From Sciurus carolinensis (Eukaryota > Chordata > Mammalia > Rodentia > Sciuridae), in assembly GCF_902686445.1 (NCBI RefSeq), contig NC_062219.1:143574057-143638056 (forward strand): DNA of 64,000 nucleotides, given 5' to 3'. Shown here piece after piece: positions 35,026 to 45,213 of the stretch. Position 1 is the first letter of the stretch. Each line of letters starts with the position of its first letter. The notes beneath the pieces are model-generated. The model made no database searches. It was not told where the DNA came from and saw only the letters and a list, made by a program, of their open reading frames with translations. A program made the position numbers and the translations under genes.

Positions 35026-37916
35026 CAACCACAAAGGGTTTGGTAGAATTTCAGAGGGATTCACACTGAATTAGGTCTACCATTTTCAGGGGATACTTTT
35101 AGATATTTGGTCCTCATATAAGGGAAATTTCCTCTGATTCTGTCTACAAAATTTGAGCCCTCCTCCACTGAAGTCTTCCATTTATATCCAGCTACAGTTG
35201 GATCACATGTTGGTTATGGAGGTCTAGTTGTTCCTGGGATATGACAAACTGTTTGACATCCACTTTTCTCTCTGAGCCTGTTCCACTTATAGCTGTTCTG
35301 AAAAAAAAAAAAAAAAACAGATTTCATTTTGGGAATGGAACACAGTGCTGTTACATAAAGTCTGATTGATAGGAGTTAAGGTGGGCAGAAGTTATCAAAA
35401 TCTGAAAATCAGGTGTTTGAAGGAGAAAAAATGCATTATCATTAAAGAGGTGGGAGTGTAGAACTGCCTGTAAGACTGGGGCATTGGTTGGTGGCACCAG
35501 CCCCCACTGTTGATCCCAAGATCTGTTCCCAGCACCCTCCAGAACAGGTGATCACCGCTGACCTCACAATACAGGAGTTGATCTGGTCACAAGGAAAGCC
35601 ATGTCGGCTCATCTCCCTGTAAGTGGCACTAGACTCGAATATTAGAACCCCCAAAGGAATGACCTCAGCCACTCAGCGCCAAAATCGAATTAAGGGAATG
35701 AAAGAGAAGCAGAAAAGAAAGAAAAACCAGCCTCACTGCTATATCCGCTCTGACGTCTCTCTCTTCGCATCTCTCCCTTCCCTCCCCTATTAATTTATCA
35801 CAATTCTTATACGCAGTCTTTGATGTATACACACATTTATCCCTCCTCTTTATTTTCTGAAAAAAAATAAGCTGCAGAATCCTTCTCCTGGTAGCAGAAC
35901 AATCATTAAATTAGGTTAAATCCTACAGTTGTAAAGTTTACGCATGTTCATTAAACTTCCAGATTGATTGTGAATCTCTCTTATCATTTCCTTCATGGAT
36001 ATGGGCTTAGAATGCTGTGGCAAAACATAAAGGAACTGTGAATAGAAGAAATATAACACTTATCTTTACTTCTCTAATTATGAACATTTTCATTTAAACA
36101 GTCTCATTTATCAGACATAAGCTCTTGCAAAGACTCTTCTCTGTTTTGATCATTAAATACATTAAGTACGTGGTACATGAAGGAGCTGGATTGTGTATGA
36201 AGAATTTATTCTGATCATATTGGTTCTGTTGTGACCCTATACGTCTGATAACATTCTTAGTGAAGACAGCTCTATAAACCTGTCCCTGATGAGAAAAAAT
36301 ATCTAGATGATAATTCATTTGCAAATTGCACACACCTAAGAGTATAGAATCTCACCCTGAGGATTAAATCCATGCATACTCCAATTTCTTATATAAAATT
36401 GGGTAGGACAGCACCTACACAATCCTTCCATGTACTTTTTATATCATCTCTAGAGTAGTTATACCTAACACAATGCAAATACTATGTCAATAGTTCCTAT
36501 ACTGTGTTGTTTAGGAAATAAAGACAAGGAAAAATATCTGTACATGTTCAGTGTAGAAACGATCTTTTCCTCAAATATTTCCAATCTGTGACTGGTGCAG
36601 GATTTATGGATTCAGAGTGTCTATTGTATGTATAGTTCTATATACTTATGCACATACACCAGAGAGATGCTGAAGCCAGCAACAGGGATCTATATATATT
36701 AGGCAACAAAACTCCTTTTTCAGAAAAGGCATCTTGAAATACAAATTTCCAGGGCAGAACTTGAATTGCCAATGGCTAGGATTCCTAATAAACCAATGAT
36801 AATAAAGCATTGTTTTTGTTATTCACATAAAACTGTCTACCGACGCTGTGTTACATAAAGAAGACTGAGAACACTTTTGCACATTGTTTTATCACTCTGT
36901 TTATATAATAGAAAATATTCCTCTGTTGATGTGCTCTTGTAGAGTGTTGAGAATAATCCTTCCTGAAAAAAAAAAAAAAAAAAAAGGAAAACCAAATACC
37001 TTGAGAGGTGGAAGGGTATACACGTTCCAAGAACATCAGCTAATTTCCCACATCAGAGCACAATCAGAGTGCGTGTGGGCAGTGTGTCTTGTTGTGCTTT
37101 GTGTGTAAAAAAAGAATTAAGATGCAAAGGCACTATCATATCTTTTGGTGCCTGGATGTAAAATTCACTTAAACAGCAATTTTTTGCAACTTTGAAAAGA
37201 TGGTCGGAATTGAATGCTATATTCAACAACAAAAACTTTCTCTTCATACTTTGAGCAGTCTTACGTTCTAATGGAACAGCCTCAAAATAGCCCAATGCAT
37301 ATTTCTGAGTTTTGATCACCCAAATTCTTCATCTGGGGATTGCTAGCCACAAAGAATCAACTTGAGAAAATAAACCAAACTAGAAGGCGTTTCTGGTTTC
37401 TTCCTACCATCTGGATCACTGAACCTTCTCTTCTCCCTTGTTCAACCAAAGATAAGCTAAACCAAGAAGAGCCAGCTGTTGGCCCAGTCTGCAATCAACC
37501 TGCATGAGTCAAATTAGAAGTGACGTTATTCCTTGTTCCACCAAAAAGAGACTTAGGAACATATCTACACCTTCCCCTGGAGAAGAGAAGCAGGATTGAC
37601 CAGAAAGATGAATTACCAACTTGTGAGTCAAGGTTGACTTCACAGAAATAACAGGAAATATCCAGCTTGTCACACTGGCTAATGTGGGACTACATGTGTG
37701 ACCTACCTTGACAATAGCTCAAACTCTGGAATTTCCTTCCACTATAGTAAATTTTATGGTGCCCTTGAACCAGAGAAGCAATGTGTTGAGTTGTGAGAGA
37801 AAGAAGCAGTCTTTGCTGATAGACTATCCTAGGTGAAAGTCCTCAGAATGTTACTTACCAACTAGATGGCTTTGGCAATTTCCTAAAGAGTGTGAACTTC
37901 TTAATTATGATTATTA
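35026..37916. other. Unannotated AT-rich DNA
   Basis: About 2.9 kb without a recognised repeat. A-only runs occur at 35300-35316 and 36966-36984 with no SINE body in front of them. Confidence 0.45.
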
Positions 37917-38556
37917 AAATATCCTTAGAAAACTTGGAATGGACCCATCATTTGACCCAACTATCCCACTCCTCGGCCTATACTCAAAGGACTTAAAATC
38001 AGCATACTACAGAGATACAGCCACATCAATGTTCATAGCTGCTCAATTCACAATAGCCAGACTGTGGAACCAACCAAGATGCCCTTCAATTGATGAATGG
38101 ATAAAGAAACTGTGGTATATATATATATATATATATACACAATGGAATATTACTCAGCCATAAAGAATAATAAAATTATGGCATTTACAGGCAAATGGAT
38201 GAAATTGGAGAATATCATGCTAAGTGAGATAAGCCAATCTCAAAAAACCAAAGGAAGAATGATCTCTCTGATAAGCAGATGATGACACATAATGGGGGGT
38301 GGGAGGGGTTAGTGTTAGGGTTAGGGTTAGGGTTAGGGAGGGGGGCAAAAATGGAGGAAGGAAGGACTGTATAGAGGGAAAAGAGGGGTGGGAGTGGTGG
38401 GGGCAAAGGGGAAAAATAACAGAATGAATCAAACAACATTACCCTATGTAAATGTATGATTACACAAATGGTATGCCTTTACTCCATGTACAAGCAGAGA
38501 AATAACATGTTTCCCATTTGTTTACAATAATTAAAAAAAGAAGAAGAAGAAAAAAT
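37917..38556 (+). mobile_element. L1 3' end with TTAGGG array in the 3' UTR
   Basis: ORF2 C-terminal coding (MDPSFDPTIPLLGLYSKDLK, then FIAAQFTIARLW and CPSIDEWIKKLWY) is followed by a (TA)n expansion at 38116-38139 that shifts the frame. After that come the ORF2 end, a G-rich 3' UTR with telomere-like units, the terminal block and an A/AAG-rich tail. It is 5'-truncated. The G-rich tract in the sister copies at 951-1402 and 59993-60581 is GGGGT/GGGTGA-like rather than TTAGGG. Confidence 0.92.
38315..38338 (+). repeat. Four perfect TTAGGG units
   Basis: Four consecutive TTAGGG units are preceded by one TTAGTG at 38309-38314. Four GGG runs give G-quadruplex potential. The array sits at the position of the L1 3' UTR G-rich tract. 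Confidence 0.95.
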
Positions 38557-39276
38557 ATGCCTGACCGTGCTGTGTGAGAAGGTAGAGGTAATATCTAAAA
38601 GTATCTGCAACACATCTTAACCCATTATTGAGAGTTTTGTACAGAGAATTCTGAATGTAATGTATACGGATTATGATGAATTATATAATGAATTATATAG
38701 AATGGGAGAAGGAGATTTTGTTGAAGGCTCAAGTAAGAAAAGGCTGGGGATTCTGATAAACCATACACCTCTACAGCAAAAGCTTTCCCTAAGATCCAGC
38801 TAGCACCATCAAACACCATGCAGAGGGAAGGCAGGTGATAAAGACTGTGTGAATGTATGAGCCACCCTAAACCAGAGCTACTCAGCTCTAACCATCTCCT
38901 CAGATGCATTCTCAAAGTCCCCTTTCCAACAAGCACTGTCAAGAGAGGTACTCGTGGGAAAAGTATCGTTCTGTAACTGTAATTAAAATCAACCTTGCAA
39001 ACGAGAGTGCCATCTTAGCAGATGCTGATTTTTATCAGCCCTTTGGCTCAGGCCAGATTGACATATACAGAATTGTGTCCATCGAAAGAACTTCAGTCGA
39101 TCTAAATAAAGCACTTTCACTCGGAGATTGTTCCCCTGCTTTATTGAATGAAGAGACTAATCATTCATCAGGAATATGCAATTTCGGTTTTCGTGGTAAT
39201 TTGGCATTTTTGCCATTGTCCCAAAGTATTGTCCTTTGAAAAAGAGCTGGAATGAAGTTCCTCTCCATTTGCTGGG
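38557..39276. other. Unannotated intergenic DNA
   Basis: No recognised repeat or gene. Confidence 0.45.
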
Positions 39277-39282
39277 GCAGAA

Positions 39283-39919
39283 TGTCGCCGCCTGCGGCAA
39301 CAATTGCTCAGGTATTTATCAGAGGGGCCTGGAAATAAACTATTTTTCCTATATTCACTAATTCATAGAGGAAGAGAGACCCTGAGAGAAAGATAGGCTT
39401 TGCTTAGAGGAAGAGAAACTTTGCTTCGAGAGAAAGTTTTAGAGAAAGAGAGACTTCTACGCTTCTCGGAGGTCTATTTCTTCTTAGTTCTGCTGCTTCT
39501 TCTTAAAGGTGCGTCCTGCATCCTGTGAACTAAGGGTGTGTCTACCTAAGGTGCTTCTTTTCAGAGGTGCTTTCTCTCTGCTTGCCGCTTCTTCTTCCTT
39601 TCTGCTAATGGCTTCTACTGCGCTTCTTTCTGCTAGCTGCTGCTCTGCTTGCTGCTGCTCCTTACTGTCGCACCCCCGCCCACTGTCCGCTTATATTCCC
39701 TCCAGGAGGTGGAGGGCGGGGCCACGCCAGCTGCCCCATCACGGCAAGGGTTAAAGCGAGCAGGCCCAAGCAGGTATGCTCGGAACACCTGTGCACGCGT
39801 TGTGCGCGTGGACTTAACTGAATACGGCCAGTGATAAATCACCTGAGTGCGCTTATGTCAATTAACCTCTGCACTGCCGATGTGATCAGGCACCTTTCTG
39901 GCTGGCACAGCCCCCAACA
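39283..39919 (-). mobile_element. Solo LTR of an ERVK/IAP-like endogenous retrovirus
   Basis: The 637-bp element on the minus strand begins TGTTGGGGGCTGTGCCAGCC and ends in CGGCGACA, giving TG...CA ends. It is flanked by the identical 6-bp sequence GCAGAA at 39277-39282 and 39920-39925; 6-bp duplications are characteristic of class II (ERVK) integration. In its own orientation it has a GC box (39714-39721), a TATA-like GGAATATAA (39691-39699), a second GC box, a purine-rich R/U5-like part, and a GATAAA polyadenylation-like hexamer (39315-39320). No internal coding region remains, as expected after LTR-LTR recombination. It is CpG-rich and looks structurally complete. Confidence 0.85.
39691..39699 (-). 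promoter_or_regulatory. Candidate TATA element of the solo LTR
   Basis: GGAATATAA on the minus strand, flanked by GC boxes at 39714-39721 and 39674-39681. A transcription start about 25-30 bases downstream (near 39662) would be expected. Activity is inferred, not shown. Confidence 0.5.
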
Positions 39920-39925
39920 GCAGAA

Positions 39926-40289
39926 TCCCCCCATCTGTGAAATTCATCTGAGTCCCCGGCCTTGATATAGCAGTTGCACAGATCAGGGCTCCTGGATTTG
40001 TTCCAAGTATATCGCCACATAGATTTATAGCAGTAAATCAGAAATTTAAAATCCACCGGATAAGGTTTGCTAGTGGTGGGAAAATTGATTTACTTTGATA
40101 AACATATATTAGTACCTTTTCATGCAAGTCATTGAATAAACGTTATTTAATTTTCCATCAATCTTGCTCAGAACTCCAAAAATCTGCATAGAATATTTAT
40201 TTACCTCAAAAAGCATTTTGCACTGGACAAAAAGGCAACATACAAAGTTTCAAAGCTTCAAAGACAAGAAAAATATTTAAGGAAGCTAT
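39926..40289. other. Unannotated intergenic DNA
   Basis: AT-rich; may contain the upstream decayed part of the L1M that follows. Confidence 0.4.
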
Positions 40290-40825
40290 AAATATATACT
40301 ATGCTGTAATGAGAAGTAAATCCTGGATAGGCATAAATCTTGTGGACAAGACATAAAAAGCACTCCCATAAAAGAAAAGGAATTGATAAAATAAGTTTTA
40401 TCCAAATTGAAAACTGTCTGCATACCAAGAATCCATTGAGATATTTAATAGCCATCCCAAAGACTCAGAGAAAATGTGTACCTGACCAAGAATACATATC
40501 TAGACTATACAATTATTACAAATCATTAATTTAAAAAGTACAATCAATATTGTTGCAAGTTTTTAGTAGAGAATTCCACAAGAATATATACAAAGAGCCA
40601 GAAAGCACATAAAAGTGTTTGCTTATCATTAGTCGTAAAGTAAGATGCAATTTAAAGCCTGTGAAGTATTGCTTTACACTCACTACAGTGGCCAAAATTA
40701 GAAGCGCTGACAAAACCAAGCATTAATCAAGTATATGCAGTAACCGAAATTCTCACATCGCCAGTGGTAGTTAATACAGCAAGCCACTTTGGAGAACTGA
40801 CTTCCAGCAATTTCTCTCCTACATA
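40290..40825 (+). mobile_element. Ancient L1M ORF2 fragment (part 1)
   Basis: AAAGCACTCCCATAAAAGAA and AATTGATAAAATAAGTTTTA match the ORF2 region near 'gataaattggacttcatc'. This leads to CTCACTACAGTGGCCAAAAT and the CAGCAATTTCTCTCCTACAT block. Frames are broken. The element is interrupted by a DNA transposon and resumes at 41370. Confidence 0.65.
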
Positions 40826-41369
40826 CACTCATGTGCCACTTATGCAGTCGTGCATTTGGGAAAAATGCGTCCTCAGGCAATTGCCCGTGTGCAAACATCA
40901 CAGGGTGCACTCACACAGATATGGAGGGTCTAGGTCAATCACTCCACGTGACCTTGAGGCAGTCAAGAGACCTGGTAACCAGAGAAGGATGCAGCAGCTG
41001 CCAGCACCATGCAGCAGGCTGTTCAACCCTCTACTTCTGTGTTTTGGAAGTAGAAGTCCACTCTAAAACAGCATTAAAACCATAGATAGCATAGTGAACG
41101 CCTAAACCAATGACAGTCAGTTGTTCTCGTTGTCAAGTATCGTTGCTGTATGTAACTGTATGTACTGTGCTTTTATGTAACTGAAAGAGCAGTAGGTTTG
41201 TTTGCACCAGTGGTCACTGGGAGCATGTGAGGAATGCATTGCACTGCAGAGTCACATGGCTACAGTAGCACTAGGTGATCAGCATTTTTTCAGCTCCATT
41301 AGAATCTTAGGGAACCACTGCTGTATACATAGTCTATTGTTGGCCAACTTTACTGTGCCATGCATGACA
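40826..41369. mobile_element. Tigger-like DNA transposon relic nested in L1M
   Basis: The left part (CACTCATGTGCCACTTATGC, AATGCGTCCTCAGGCAATTG, AACATCACAGGGTGCACTCA) and the right part (GTAGGTTTGTTTGCACCAGT, TTTTTCAGCTCCATTAGAAT, TGTATACATAGTCTATTGTT, GCCATGCATGACA) match both halves of a recalled mariner/Tigger-type element. The middle is largely deleted, and no transposase frame remains. It is preceded by TA, consistent with TA target choice. Exact subfamily not assigned. Confidence 0.7.
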
Positions 41370-41790
41370 TTATTCATCAGAGAGAAAAGGTAGCATGTTT
41401 ACAAAAGCTTGGCCTGTACAAGCATAATTATAGTGGTTTTATTCATAATAATTTGATGTCCCTTAACAGGAAACTGGATATATGAATTGTGGTATATTCA
41501 TATTATGGAATACTATTCAGTGATTAAAAAGGAAAGGAACAACAAAACTCATAAAATCTTGGAGGAATCTCAAAAGTATCATGCTAAATGAAAGAGGTTG
41601 GGCATGAAGACTCTATTGGTAAGAAATCCAAGTTCAGGCAAAGCTGACCTATGGTTATTGAAGTCAGAGAGTGATTAAAAAGAGAGCTTGACTGGAAAGA
41701 GGAGCAGCGATGGAAATGCTTTGGATCTTGTTTTGGATGCAGGTTTGAAGAAAGTCTACCAATGTCAAAACTCAAAGACCAGAAGGGATC
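41370..41790 (+). mobile_element. Ancient L1M 3' end (part 2)
   Basis: Resumes the L1 interrupted by the DNA transposon. The order is TTTATTCATAATAATTTGAT, GGAATACTATTCAGTGATTA, ATCATGCTAAATGAAAGAGG and then the 3' UTR block (ACTGGAAAGAGGAGCAGCGA and TGGAAATGCTTTGGATCTTG). A 43-base copy of this last block recurs at 42578-42620. Confidence 0.75.
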
Positions 41791-42577
41791 CACTTCTGGG
41801 AGTAGCCATGTGATCCTACCAGACCCTTCCACTCAGGCACTACTGTAAAATCTAGACAAAATGTAAAAGCAACTACCCGAAGTTCCTGGAGAGAGAGAAT
41901 AACAGACAGACACTTGGATAAAGAGAACAAAACTGGGTGAATTTCATTTTTGTGTAGCTTCTAACCTTCGGGCAAGCCCTAGTCCTACCACGCAGAGCTC
42001 AGAGGCAAATGTGCTGCCATCTTAGCTTCAGGTACCACATGGCAGAAGCTGGTTGGCCTCGGCAGCTGGGGAGTGAGGAAATAATGCCAGAAAACAGGAG
42101 AGTCAGCCTCAAAAACTGTCGACTCAGCTTTAACCTTCTGCTGCCTCCAAAGTGCACACGCACTGGGAAGATTTCTAGCAGCCCAGTGAAGGCTAAAAGA
42201 ATCGAACTGAAATTTCAGCTGCTTCCTGCTGCAGGGCGTTTACAGACTGTGTCCAGTCAAGTGATGTGCCTGCTAGCATGAAAAATCAGAGTCTTCAGCA
42301 ACATTATAGAACCCAGAGTCGGTTCAACATACCATTTGTCCCTAATGTAACCCAAACTTCTTCAATACGGTAAAATACTCAAAACTCAAGTGATAAGGCA
42401 TTCAATGGAGACTGAGCCAAAGGTGACATGGACATTGAAATCGGCAGATAATGAATTAAAAGCAGTTCTTACAGCAATGCTACAGGATGTAAAGGAAAAT
42501 GCTCACGATGGGAGAAAAAAAAAAGAGGAGGAAATGCAGTATACACAAAAAACCTTGGGGGAGCTGGGTAGAGTTGC
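41791..42577 (+). mobile_element. HAL1/L1M-like 5' and ORF1 relic (part 1)
   Basis: Blocks such as GATAATGAATTAAAAGCAGT followed by ACAGCAATGCTACAGGATGT and AAAGGAAAATGC match the start of ORF1 in HAL1 or old L1. The preceding 600 bases resemble the corresponding 5' region more loosely. It is interrupted by the duplicated L1 block and a SINE. Confidence 0.55.
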
Positions 42578-42806
42578 ACTGGAAAGAGGAGCAGCAATGG
42601 AAATGCTTTGGATCTTGTTTCCCAGTAGCTCTGGAGGCTGAGGCAGGAGGATCACAAGTTCAAAGCCAGCCTCAGTAACTTAGCAAGGCCCTAAGCAACT
42701 TAGTAAGAACCTGTCTCGAAATAAAAACTGGGCTGGCGATGTGGCTCAGTGGTTGTATGCCCCTGGGTTCAATCCCTGGTAGAAAAAAAAATAAATGAAT
42801 AAATAA
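42578..42806 (+). mobile_element. Duplicated L1 3' UTR piece fused to a truncated B1-dID SINE
   Basis: Bases 42578-42620 repeat 41691-41733 with one mismatch in 43. The join with the SINE is exact at 42621, where B1 begins about 26 bases late (CCCAGTAGCTCTGGAGGCTG). The SINE continues with CCAGCCTCAGTAACTTAGC, the ID-like part GGGCTGGCGATGTGGCTCAG and GGTTCAATCCCTGGTA, then an AAATAAATGAATAAATAA tail. The block interrupts ORF1-like sequence. Confidence 0.85.
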
Positions 42807-43330
42807 CTGGGGTGAAAGCCAAGTGGAAATTCTGTAACTGAAAAATTAAATACCTACAATTAAAAATTGAGGTTCAACAGATTGGAAATTATAGAATAAA
42901 GAATTATTGACCTTTAAGACAAAGAGGCAACAATTACCCAATTTACAGAAGACTAAGGGAAAAGAGACTGAAAGTCATGAATAGTGCCTTTGAACCAGCA
43001 GAGCAATAGCAAAAGGTCTAACATTCACAGAGTATTGGGGGCCCAAAATAAGAGAAAACAGAATAAACATCCCCCAAGATATTTGAGGAAATAATGGCTG
43101 AAATTTTTCTATATTTGGTAAAAGACAAAATTTATAGATTCAAAAGTCTCAGGCAATCCTGAGTGTAGGTGCTAAGGTGTTAACTGTCCAAGTCACAATT
43201 CTTCTCCCTGATTGAAATTTTTCATAATAAAATGTTGAAATATAACATAAAAACTCATCAAAATGAACACTTGATATCTGTGTGTTCCATTGTATGTTAA
43301 TGATATTTAAATTGTTTCAAAAGTAACCAG
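42807..43330 (+). mobile_element. HAL1/L1M-like ORF1 and 3' end relic (part 2)
   Basis: GCCAAGTGGAAATTCTGTAA, AACTGAAAAATTAAATACC, AAAGGTCTAACATTCACAGA and TTTGAGGAAATAATGGCTGA are ORF1 landmarks in order. They are followed by an ACTCATCAAAATGAACACTT 3' end block. The order ORF1 then 3' end without ORF2 fits HAL1. Confidence 0.65.
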
Positions 43331-45138
43331 TCTGTTCTAGAAGATGTTAAGTACCTATTCCAGCTTTAAACATTAGCGGGAAGGTACAATATGCCATATC
43401 TTCAAGCTGTCTGTTTAACGCAGGTAAACCATAGCCCAAGGGAGGGAGATGGGCAATTGGTATTATTTTGGTTCAGTCCAAAATCATCTGTTCACCCATC
43501 AGTTCTCAACTCACTCATCAACCCCATCTTAGTTCTTTGTTTTAGCTCCTGGATAAATGCACACATCTAAGGAAAAGCTTAAAAATGCAGAAAGTGAGGG
43601 GCGACAACACAGTACCATCATGTACACCTTCCTTGCTGTTGTCCATTGGTGACCTGTGGTTTATCAGCAAGAGTGTGCACAAAAAGGATGTACCTGAAAG
43701 TCCAATCCAGACCTGCATTTGGATTGATAAAGAATGCTCTTCAGGACCTTAGGGTCCCACTTTGTGCCATTAATGACATTAACTAGTGACATTAATTTGA
43801 ATGCGACTGAACACACCTATATTTACCCAGAACTCATTTTTTTCCCTACCATATGAATAGGCAAGGAAGGAACTCGTCCCCAGCCACTTTCATGTCCAAT
43901 AGCTGCTGTCTGCACTGAGTCCTCTGCAGAAGGATAATCATTCTGTAATTCTGGGAAAACCGTGATACGCAGAGAACCAAGTTCGCTTGGAACAATCTCT
44001 CTGGCCAAAGTCAAGGACAGACTTTCAGTCGGCCCCATTTGAACTTAGCAGGTTTGAACATTTTCAAAAAAGCATCACAAACTCTTAACAATTGTTCTTT
44101 TTTTTTTTTTTTTCAAAAAGGGAGCTGACATTAACAACCAGGTGGGTTTTAAAAGACACAAAAATCCCCAAAGAAAAGGTAATGTGCTGCGATTAAGTTC
44201 GTACAGAACTGACATCATGTGGGGGACAGAGAAAGAAAAAAACCACCTACAATAAAATGTTATGCCTGTCCCTGTTTTCAATTCCCGCCCACACATCTAC
44301 TGCTTCTGTTGAAACTTGTTATTGCTAAAGTACTTTTTATCATAAAAAGAGCTACAGTTCTAAAAGAGACTGTTGGCACCCAAATTCAGCTGTGGTATTA
44401 GAGGCAATTAAATTGTTTGGTAATTTCTCTCTCGGGCATTTGATGTTATTACTGTTGTCAGTAATAACTGTGCCCAGCAGAGGGGTGATTTCTATTAATC
44501 ACACACACAGAAACATTACAAGTATTATTATTAGAAACATCGGAAAATTAGAAATCTTACACTAATCTTTGATGACAAAGAGATAAATTATATCAAGCAA
44601 TAGTCATAGGGGGAATAAAAAAAAAAAAAAAAGCAAAGACCTATCTATTGGTAAAAAGGGATATGTTCGATTGCTAATCAAAACACACAAATCATTCCAG
44701 AAGGTTCATCTTCCAATTTGGGGTGTTTGCAATCCAGAAATTTGTTTTACCCAAATATAATTTAAAATTATACCCAAATATAATTTAAAAGTCTTCAGCA
44801 ATAAGGCCCCAAGTCTGCAAGATCACAAAACCATGAGACCATGAGACTAGTAGGTAGATCTACAGTCCTAGAGAAATCCACCCCGAAGCCTGTGAGATCA
44901 AAGGCCATGAGAATTCAGGGTGATGGAAGGAAGGGTCACCGACACCACAGGACTGCAAGGCAGAGGGTCTCAAGATTGCAAACAACCTTCAGGAGCGCGA
45001 GGTCATGATTTATGATGAAATTCTCAGTCTCTGGGCCTTCAAAGACACCGGCTTATACTCTACTTTGCAGCTAAATAAAAAAGAACTTGAGGAGTCTGTG
45101 GATCCATTTGGAAACAGCAGTCTTGGATCTCTGTCATT
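43331..45138. other. Unannotated intergenic DNA
   Basis: No recognised repeat except homopolymer runs (T at 44099-44114, A near 44618-44632). The AT-rich stretch 44400-44530 contains a 10-bp inverted repeat. Confidence 0.45.
44445..44468. repeat. Perfect 10-bp inverted repeat
   Basis: GTTATTACTG and CAGTAATAAC separated by TTGT. It sits in AT-rich DNA with homeodomain-type cores such as CAATTAAATTG (44405-44415). Confidence 0.9.
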
Positions 45139-45213
45139 TTCGTCAGTGCATTACAAATACACACAATAGCAGGGGTCATTATGCCACGTTCATACATGCA
45201 CACAATTTAATCA
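45139..45213 (-). mobile_element. Very short L1 3' tail fragment, antisense
   Basis: CGTCAGTGCATTACAAATAC, ACAATAGCAGGGGTCATTAT and GTTCATACATGCACACAATT match the antisense 3' terminus of an older sciurid L1 and closely resemble the copy at 58778-58871. Confidence 0.6.

Noticed and set aside
38315..38338. Ancient chromosome fusion point with telomere repeats
   Set aside because: Only four units, located exactly in the G-rich tract of an L1 3' UTR.
39509..39842. Small open frames in the GC-rich segment
   Set aside because: They lie inside the solo LTR, which has no coding region.
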